From the NCBI GenBank assembly GCA_029255685.2, contig CM055319.2, positions 27,747,568 through 27,811,567 of the forward strand: DNA of 64,000 nt, given 5' to 3'. The DNA is from Silene conica (taxonomy: Eukaryota > Streptophyta > Magnoliopsida > Caryophyllales > Caryophyllaceae). A program made the translations under genes and the position numbers. Shown here one piece after another: positions 56,051-64,000 of this stretch. The stretch's first letter is position 1; the number at the start of each line of letters is the position of its first letter. A model generated the notes under the pieces. That model was not told the DNA's origin. It saw only the letters and a list, made by a program, of their open reading frames with translations, and did not search any database.

Positions 56051-58280
56051 TCACATACATCTTAAACCCTAATATATGTATCTCTAAAATTTTCAAATTT
56101 CTTTTAAGCGTTTGAAATTGTCAATTAAAAAAAAACCAAAAGAGGCGGTATAATGAAATTTGGGTGAAAAAAAATTAGGCGCATAATCAATCTTAAACCC
56201 TAGCTACAAAACAATTACTCCGTCACTCATCCTTCATCATGCGTTCTTTTCCTCAACTGTTTCAAAACTGCTCTTCCTTCCCCATCTTTCTTTACCAATT
56301 TTATTAAACACAAAAAAAAACAATAGAACGTCAATAACTTCCCCTCACACTGCTGCGCCACCGCCACCACCCACCACCCACCGCCCACCGCCCACCGCCG
56401 CCCCATTGCCGCCCCACTGCCGCGATTAATCCCGCCAACCACTGCCACTCTCTCTTATTTTAAGGTGTGTATTTAGTTTTTATTTATAATTTCAATTTGT
56501 TAAATTATTTTAGTTGTAATTGTTTAATTTGTGATTGTTATTAGTTTCTTTAGTATATTTTGTTATTATATATGTTAATTTGTGTTGGTTGTTTTTATTA
56601 TGTTTAATTAGTTAGGGTAAGTATAAATTGATAATTTGTGTTAATTAGGGGAGTTGTTTGACAAAACCATATACTTGTATCATTTTCCAGCCAAAAATTA
56701 AGTGACTAATGCAATTGTGGACCTTACTTTAATATTTAATATTTTTGTGACGGAATAAGGCAACCTGTGCTTTATAAAGCAAAAACTGATCAATTTTATT
56801 TTTCACATTTATAATGCTGGTTGTAGAAGACGGATATGAATTTTTGCCAACCGAAGATTGGTAACAATATTTTTAGCTCTGAACTATGGTGGGGAGTTTG
56901 ACAACGATGGCGCCCTTTTGAGTGTTGACAAAGCCTTAGTTTACAACGAAGATAGGTTAGATAAGAGGAAACGTCCTACCGCCAGATTGCAATATGACTA
57001 AATTGTGAATGACTTTGCTCAACCAGGCTGTATTTGTTCACATATATCAATCTCTGGTGAGCAGTGTTCTGAATCCTTTGGAATTTTTATTACTTGTGCT
57101 ATGTTTCATTGCTTCAATTTGTAATGCTTCTTTCAACTATCAGATCAGTGGGATGGAGCAAATTAGTTTTCTATTTCAGCGAGAGCTAATAAAAATCGTG
57201 TTTAGTCTGGCAGTGGCATTATGTTTGTTTTTTGTATGCGCAGTGGTTGTGAGACTATTAGTGGGATGTCTATCAAAGTTATCTTAGCAGCAGAGGTTGT
57301 GAGATTAATGGCTCCATATAAGTACTGACACTCATCTAACATGCACTGTCAGCTTCTCTTTTTGTACTAATTGAGATTGGGATCATTGGCAGTGACAGAA
57401 GTTCAGGTATGTACAACAACATTCTCACGGTTTTTCGAATGATCTTCGGTCAGTCGTACTAGCTACTCTCTGAGAGGGCGGATTTACCTTCAGTGTATGC
57501 TAGTTGATTTCAAAATTCTCTATATGTGTATTATTTTGGCTGAATCAAGATACACTGCAAAGTTTCTTATGAGATCTTTTTGGAGATATTCTACGTGGTG
57601 ATCATAAAAAACTGGCTGATTTGACATCCTTGGTGTGTAACTACTATTTATAGTACTTGTAAAAGTTAATGTGATCTATTTTGTTAAATATAATTTCCGC
57701 CTTCTCTTTTTAATCAAATACTCTGTTGGTGTAGCAGGTTTATACGGTCGCAGGTTCAGCGTGTCTGGACTGTAATATTATACTCCTGATGCAGATGATG
57801 TAGGAAATTGGATTATGGAGGTTGTGAAAATAAGTAGGCTGGCAGGGGCTGGAATTGCACTTTCACTATCAAGTGTGGATTTGAGCGTGTTTGGGATCAA
57901 TGATTGGGGGCTGCAACAACTTCAGCAGCGTTTTGCGGCCTTTTGTTCAGCTGGGACTGTCTAGTATGGTGCAGTAGAGCAGCCTGATGTGTGCAGGAAT
58001 CTGTATGCACAGGGCTGACAGTTTTGTGCTTGACTTTCAGTCTTAGTGTGTGGCAGAGGGTTTGGAGTAGCTGAACTGAAGTTGAAGTAATGGTATTATT
58101 AGTAATAGTAGCGTAAGTTGAAGCAGAATAGCAGTAGGGGGCAGACCAGGTTATGGGTCTACCGCTTTCTTGGTGATGCAGCAGGGTCTGATATCTGCGT
58201 TAATGAGGCAGGGATGTCTGGTTTTTTGAGCCAGGCTACAAAGTACTATATGTGTGGAATTGAGCAAGCATGGTCACGTC
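56051..58280 (+). other. CACTA interior, gene-like but unidentified
   Basis: Contains a Pro/His-rich GC-rich patch (56340-56440), as in 5' ends of plant genes, followed by AT-rich, intron-like sequence. A stretch near 57795-57960 reads DDVGNWIMEVVKISRLAGAG and resembles mRNA more than spacer. No protein family recognised; may be captured and decayed host gene sequence. Confidence 0.35.
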
Positions 58281-58282
58281 TG

Positions 58283-58333
58283 GAAGTGATTTAATCCTAC
58301 TTCATGTGTGCAGATGTCGGACAGGTCTCAATC
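58283..58333 (+). repeat. 51-bp repeat with splice-acceptor-like sequence, copy 1
   Basis: A 51-bp block with ttcatgtgtgcag then atgtcggacaggtctcaatc. It is repeated identically at 59814-59864. The gcag-atg junction looks like an intron acceptor and exon start. Flanks differ after the block. Confidence 0.8.
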
Positions 58334-58986
58334 TTTCCTTCCTTCTACTTATGTCATATTATCACTTCAGTTTTCCTTTCTATTGAATATGAGAATTATC
58401 ACTTCAGATAGCATTTTTTTTCCGAAAACCATTAAGAAACAAAATACAAGCTACTTGGATAATTGTCAATACAGATGTTTCCATTGCTAAAAAAAGTCCT
58501 CGTGTTCCATTGAGTCTCTGAATTGAAAACTCAATGCCTAAGCTGGATGAACAATTCTTGCTTTTGTAAAAGTAAGCTGCACTCTGGATTGGTAGGGCAA
58601 TGCACTTTGTGCGAACTCCATATATTCCATTTCTTTTTTCCAATTTGAATGTCAACTTTGACGATGAATTTATCAAAATGTATGCATTATGATATGCTCA
58701 TTTTTCTTCAAAGACGCTCTTGGAGATGTGCACTTACATAATTCGTTTCTGTTTCTTTTGTATGCTTCAAGTATATATACAATGAATGGAGAGGCTTATT
58801 TGGATGGTATCCTGATTTGCGAGCTGTCTTGGGTAGAATCTGGAGAGAACAGGGGTCTACCACCACAAGAACGGTATTATAATTTCTTCAGCTTAATATG
58901 TGATTTCAGATTCAGCCGTTTTTCTTTCTTTTAGTGATTGATCTGAAATTTGTGCCTGTGTATCAAAATTCAAATCAGTTTTTTTG

Positions 58987-59332
58987 GGATATTCTCACTT
59001 GTACCCCTCAATTATTTTATTTTCTAATGTTACCCTTCTTTTCTTACAAAAAAAACTGACCGGCAATAACTCTCAACTACAAGAACAAAATACGATAAAC
59101 TTTTTTTTTTCCAAATTCGTTAAAAAAACTTTGATCAACCATAACTACCGGCTACGAGTCCAGAAAGCGGTGATTTTTTTTCAAAATCAAAGGCCTTTAC
59201 GAGATAGTTGGTTTGGAAAAAAAATTACCGTTTCCTGATCTTGTAGCAGAAAATTATCATGGGTCAAAGTTTTTGGGTGCGAAGTGTACATGTTAAAAAA
59301 TTAAAAAGTTGAGGGATACAAGTGAGAATGTC
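58987..59332. mobile_element. MITE-like unit with ~24-bp terminal inverted repeats
   Basis: The left arm attctcacttgtacccctca matches the complement of the right arm, which ends tgagggatacaagtgagaat, with one or two mismatches. The unit is ~345 bp and non-coding. No clear TSD could be set, so superfamily is unassigned. Confidence 0.6.
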
Positions 59333-59813
59333 TCTTTTTTAACATTTACGCTATTTCATCTTTTAGTTTTTAGAGGTAGTACTCATATGGTGCACTTGTT
59401 TAGATATCCCGCCGAATTGAATTGGTGAACTCATTTGTTGTGTTCGGTGAGATTTGTGGTTTAAGTTTTAGATGTCGCTGCTTGAAGATACCTAATTTTT
59501 TGGAAAAACAGACTAAATAACAGAAACTAAGCATCAAATCTCCTTATTGAGGAACTCTAAAGTAGCCAGATAAGGATAACACCTTGTCTAGTACATTCTC
59601 AAGTGACTTCTGCATTTACAATTAAAACAAAGCTGAATTTCTTTATCTTTTAAAGTGATCTCAGAGTTTATACTCCATAGAGTGGGTGGTTTTTACGTTC
59701 ATGCATGCACCCCTCATTCCAGTTATATGGTCTTTATTACCAATCTTTTTGTGCTCTTATTGAAATCATCTTAGACTTAAGTTACTGCGTATGCAAAATT
59801 AAGACAACAATAT

Positions 59814-59864
59814 GAAGTGATTTAATCCTACTTCATGTGTGCAGATGTCGGACAGGTCTCAATC
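59814..59864 (+). repeat. 51-bp repeat, copy 2
   Basis: Identical by eye to 58283-58333, in direct orientation 1.5 kb away, within the same CACTA. Confidence 0.8.
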
Positions 59865-59980
59865 ACTGTCTAGTATCTAGAGCCTAGACCCCTTTCGAAA
59901 AATGCCTTAAAGAAGATCTTTATTGAGAACTGCAATAATTGAAAAAAAAATTAAAAAAATGAAAAACTCAGCTACTGATG

Positions 59981-60550
59981 TGTCATTTAGCTCAATTCCG
60001 TTGCTACATCAAGGCAACAATCAGTACCTTTAAGGCCAACCGCCAACACTGATGACGGGATAACGGGGTTGAAAATCAAAGAGATTGTTACTGACCTTGG
60101 AGTTGGATCAAAGGATTGCTATCTCATAATATAAGAAACACCGACAGTTTTAATGAGTTGATAGAAAGTAGGCAATGTAGTTTGTTGTTTAAATTTAGAT
60201 TCTGACTTTTTTTTTTCATGTCCTTTAAGTTAATGGGTTTTCCTAGAATTGTTGGATTTTGCCTGTGTCATTTAGCTCAATTCCGTTGCTACATCAAGGC
60301 AACAATCAGTACCTTTAAGGCCAACCGCCAACACTGATGACGGGATAACGGGGTTGAAAATCAAAGAGATTGTTACCGACCTTGGAGTTGGATCAAAGGA
60401 TTGCTATCTCATAATATAAGAAACACCGACAGTTTTAATGAGTTGATAGTAAGTAGGCAATGTAGTTTGTTGTTTAAATTTAGATTCTGACTTTTTTTTT
60501 CATGTCCTTTAAGTTAATGGGTTTTCCTAGAATTGTTGGATTTTGCCTGT
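59981..60550 (+). repeat. Direct tandem duplication of 285 bp
   Basis: Two near-identical adjacent units (59981-60265 and 60266-60550) begin tgtcatttagctcaattccg and end ggattttgcctg. Only a few differences are visible, so the duplication is recent within the CACTA. Confidence 0.92.
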
Positions 60551-61735
60551 TCATCTTCTTGTTTTTTTGTTGATAATCTGTCATCTCATCCTCTATGCAT
60601 TGACTTAAGTGAGTTCCTTGTTTTACATTCATCTTCTTCAATCTTGATTTGCGTTATCTGATTCTGCCTGTGCCTCTATTCTCAAGTCTCCACTCTGTCT
60701 GAACTGTGGCATTCAGTTTACACCCTGCCAGTCTGCAGTCTGCAATTGCCTTGAGCAGTATCTTGCTGTAAGCACAGTTGCAAAACAGGTGCTCAATGAT
60801 GAAACATCTAAGCAATGAAACGATGCCAATTAACTAGCACCCCTTTCTCTCGCAACCACTGATTACCACTTTACTTTATAATGTATCTTGTTGTAAGCAC
60901 AGTTGCCATATATTGAAACAGGTGTTGTAAGTAGTGAATGGCTTTATAATGTCACACACTCACACTCACGCTGATTTTGTGCTTCCTTTTGCAAAACAGG
61001 TTGCGTTTGAGGTATTACTATTATGTATGTTGTCGGATGATTTTTTGTTCGGATGGCAATCAACTTACATCAATATCTCGTGGGATAATGGAGTACTACA
61101 ACGACATGAAGACTTTTATTTAATAATAATCGTTAAATCATTTGTTCTATTTTAAATATTTGGTACATTTTTTGTACTTAAACATTTGCAAATTTCTATT
61201 TTTAATCGTTTTTGGAAATGTAATTGACATTCATTTTTGAGATTGAATAATTCTATTGTAATTTTTGAATGATGTGCAATAATACACGACTATTAAGAAT
61301 TGCAATTTTCTATTGTGTTTGGATGAACTAGTGTTGCGTTTGTTTAGTATAAGTGTTGTTTTTGGACGTAACTACTGTTGCGTTCTCAAAAAAAAAATGT
61401 CGCATTTGTTCGATATAAGTGTTGCTTTTTAATATAATAAGTATTGCATTTGTCTACTAAAAGTGTTGCTAATTTTTCACAAGAAGTGTTGCATTAGAAA
61501 ATAAAAATGTTGCCTTTGCATTTGAAAAAAGTGTTGCATAAAAGTAACATATGTAACACTTTATAAAAGTGTTGCAATAGTTCAAAAAGTGTTGCATAAA
61601 GTGTTACAATGAGCTAATGCAACGAGACTTTATACAGCACTTCATTAAGTGTTGCATAAACTCTATAGCAACACTTATATGACATTATGCAACAATAGTG
61701 GAGTGTTGCTATAGAATCAAAATGTAGTAGTGACA

Positions 61736-61806
61736 CCTCCCACATACATACATTACACGGTCCAATTTAATAAAATGGACTCCATTTTATTTTTGGCAAT
61801 TGTGTT
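61736..61806 (+). repeat. LTR-like sequence (right part)
   Basis: Continuation of the sequence interrupted at 55835 by the CACTA; cut by LARD4 at 61807. Confidence 0.4.
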
Positions 61807-64000
61807 TGTAACACCCCCGTTTATTTAGAGGCCTGAACTAGGACTCTCCAAATAACCAAGGGTGTTACCATCTCGGTTACCCGAGGTAGTAGATAACAAA
61901 GGAAGAAATACAGTACTTTATTAAGTAATTTAATGTTAAGTAAAAGTCTCGAACTGTTACAACGCAAAGTAAACCACAACTAAAGTTTAAGTACGGTGAA
62001 AACTAAGTGACTGAACTATCACTAGACAGGTCTGATCCAAGTCCTCTCCACCCATCCAGCATCCACAAGTCTACACCTGTCATTCTGCTCCCCAATTAAA
62101 TTGGATCAACACAGACACAATAAACAAACAAACAGGGTCAACACTGGGTTGAGTAGGTAATATGATTAAACATGAAATATCACAATATACAAATCCTCCA
62201 TCTCCTCCAAATAAATTCCTCCACACCAACCTAACACACCACACCTCTCATGGCCGTATCACAAGTCCCTTATCACAAGACCCTTATCACAAGACCCGAT
62301 CACAACCTCCGTCCTCCACAACAATCAATAATGACAATCAATCATAATATATTCACAATTAATATAACATACATACGATAGATATTCTCATGTCAATTTC
62401 ACAACCAACAGTATAAATATTCCCCTACCTTGAAATTGCGGAAGGTAAAAGCAAGTGCGCAACAGCTACTAAAAATGTTCCACGCGGAAACCTCCACCTA
62501 GACATACACTATATAAGGAATTAAAATCCCTCTAATACTTACTAAAAATAACAACTTTCCAAAATGGGAAAGTTTCCCAAAGTGGAAACTTCCTTAAAAA
62601 GAAACTCCCTCCTCAAACCTACCCCGACTCAACCCATGAATTACACGAGATTTACAAAACAATTGATAAAACGGAACTTATCAAATAATGTTGAAAGTAA
62701 TAATAATAATTATTATAACAATAATAACAATGATAAAAAATAATAATAAATATACTAATAATAATGATAATAAAAATAATAATAATAATAATAATAATAA
62801 TAATTATAACAAAACAACATTTATCCCTTCTTCTCTACAACTACTACCGCAGCCCTCCAAACACCCCCACCATCACGACGACACACCCCAATACCACCAG
62901 CCAACAGCCGCGCCCTGTACCCAGAACCACAGACCACCGATACAACCACCCGTGGCCTGCTCGATGGCCGCCGGCAGAGTGAACCAGGTCCTTAAACAGA
63001 CCTCGTTCCCTGACACAACCGCCTGACCAGACTAACTCCACAGACCCTTCGACACCTCCTCCGACCCTGTCACCACTCGACTCGACCACCAGAACCACCC
63101 CCCGACACCAGGCTCTCAACCACGGTGGTACCATTGGACTGACCTCCCCCGAGTCACCGATGGTACCACCCCCAAGACACCCCCAGCACCAGCATACCCA
63201 GAAACCGTGACCAAACCAAGCAACGAACACCCCTAAAGAATCTGACACCGTCGCTGGTAACCACCACGACAACACCAGTCTACTCCCTTGACAACCCCAG
63301 ACTCACCACTCCCTCTTACTTACATACGCGACTCAGAAAAAGACAACGAAGGTGTTTTGTATAAAACCGAGTATGATTCATTCTGATAAAAACTACAGAC
63401 TCACCATGGTAACAACCGGTATACAACCCTGCCCACCGTGACTCTAGGTGGTTGACAAGAACGAAACTAAAACCAGGACACGACTCTCAAAAGCATGGAT
63501 CATATATATGTGAAAAACAGACCTCGATGACACTATATACTAGGTCGAAATAACTCATAAACACAGAAGGAACAACAAAGAGAAGAGAATTCACGACGGT
63601 CATACCTACTTCAGACCCTATTCGACCACCACTAGCCTGCCTTAAGACCACCGTGCTCAACTCCTAACCAAGCTTTGGTATGACGGCAGAGGGTTTATGA
63701 GTTGTTTTTAGGGAATTAGGGTAGATAGTGCTCAGAACAATGGCTTAAATATGACGGCATACATAAGTGTTCAATTTAGGTTTAGCAAACATAAAAAGAA
63801 ACGTGTGGGCTGATTGCCATATCTGAGTTGACGCATCACAAGGCCCGTATTAGGGTGTTTAGAGGTCTCAAGATCGAATCCCCTTAGCATCACAAACCCT
63901 TAACTTGATCAAAACATCATAATTTAGTTTAAACACAAACTAGATGTCGTAACTTAAAAGTTCGATGCACTAAAATTTATTCGAAAGCCCACAATTATAT
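61807..64000 (-). mobile_element. LARD4: LTR of a further family member, running off the window
   Basis: Begins TGTAACACCCCCGTTTATTT, the complement of the LARD LTR end. It is followed by the family's conserved block (gttaccatctcgg...cgaggtagt), as in LARD2 at 10141. It includes a TAA microsatellite (62696-62815). A GC-rich block at 62820-63200 resembles the LARD1 LTR at 780-1030 reversed, including ggtggtaccacc-type palindromes. No gene; the frame at 62844-63275 is an LTR shadow. The other end lies beyond the window. Confidence 0.82.

Larger units (their letters stand above)
55836..61732 (+). mobile_element. CACTA element, 5.9 kb, no recognisable transposase
   Basis: The termini are CACTACTACAAAAAGAG... 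and, inverted, ...AAAATGTAGTAGTG. TSD ACA at 55833-55835 and 61733-61735. Subterminal regions at both ends (55855-56050, 61315-61715) are crowded with tgttgca/tgcaaca motifs in mixed orientation, as for CACTA transposase binding. The interior has gene-like stretches, splice-acceptor-like sequence and duplications, but no transposase was identified, so it is probably non-autonomous. Confidence 0.92.

Noticed and set aside
57009-57287. 92-aa hydrophobic ORF in the large CACTA
   Set aside because: T-rich DNA gives hydrophobic translation in this frame. No homology recognised and no splice or start context that supports it.
62844-63275. 143-aa Gly/Trp-rich ORF at the right end
   Set aside because: Lies in the GC-rich block of the LARD4 LTR that matches the non-coding LARD1 LTR block in reverse.

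Overview
The window is nuclear DNA of a flowering plant, most likely a eudicot. It is AT-rich and intergenic, built almost entirely of transposable elements inserted into one another. I see no intact host gene, tRNA, rRNA or CRISPR. The clade cannot be fixed from the sequence. All protein-coding matches are to plant retroelement proteins (Ty3/Gypsy Athila-like, Ty1/Copia SIRE-like, an R2-like non-LTR element) or to short captured exons inside CACTA transposons.

Left block (98-21528): a large non-autonomous LTR element, LARD1, with Tekay/Del-like ends. Its 5' LTR is split by a decayed non-LTR retrotransposon with a restriction-like endonuclease (1231-5730, minus), which is itself split by a 555-bp TRIM (2262-2816). 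Its coding-free interior is split by a second member of the family, LARD2 (10141-18728, minus, TSD TTTAC), whose two ~2.98-kb LTRs are almost identical. LARD1 sits in a minus-strand Copia remnant (LTR 21555-22560).

Central block (22561-55208): a decayed Athila-like Ty3/Gypsy element on the plus strand is the substrate. It has a tRNA-Asp-type primer site, a gag at 23232 and a protease fragment at 54713. Two elements split it. LARD3 (24275-44144, TSD GTATA) contains a truncated CACTA carrying an Aquarius-like exon pair, and an element whose interior holds a single Athila-ORF1-like gene (28324-39712, minus, TSD TTATG). That element's LTR contains a complete 3.7-kb CACTA (29356-33036, TSD AAT) with a captured SnRK2 kinase fragment and a Stowaway MITE. 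The second insertion is a SIRE-lineage Copia (44637-54712, minus, TSD ATGAG) with long open gag and pol frames and a broken third ORF.

Right block (55209-64000): an LTR-like sequence beginning TGTTAGAAATC is split by a 5.9-kb CACTA without recognisable transposase (55836-61732, TSD ACA). It is then cut by a fourth LARD-type LTR (61807 to the window end, minus).

The deepest stack is Athila > LARD3 > ORF1-only element > CACTA > Stowaway. Target-site duplications and one empty paralogous site give the order of events directly. The oddest signals are: lost primer-binding sites replaced by inverted fragments in two elements; serial PPT-like modules before the 3' LTRs of the LARD family; clusters of the palindrome TCGATCGA in the ORF1-only element; and a ~25-bp hairpin recurring in gag, pol and LTR of the SIRE element.
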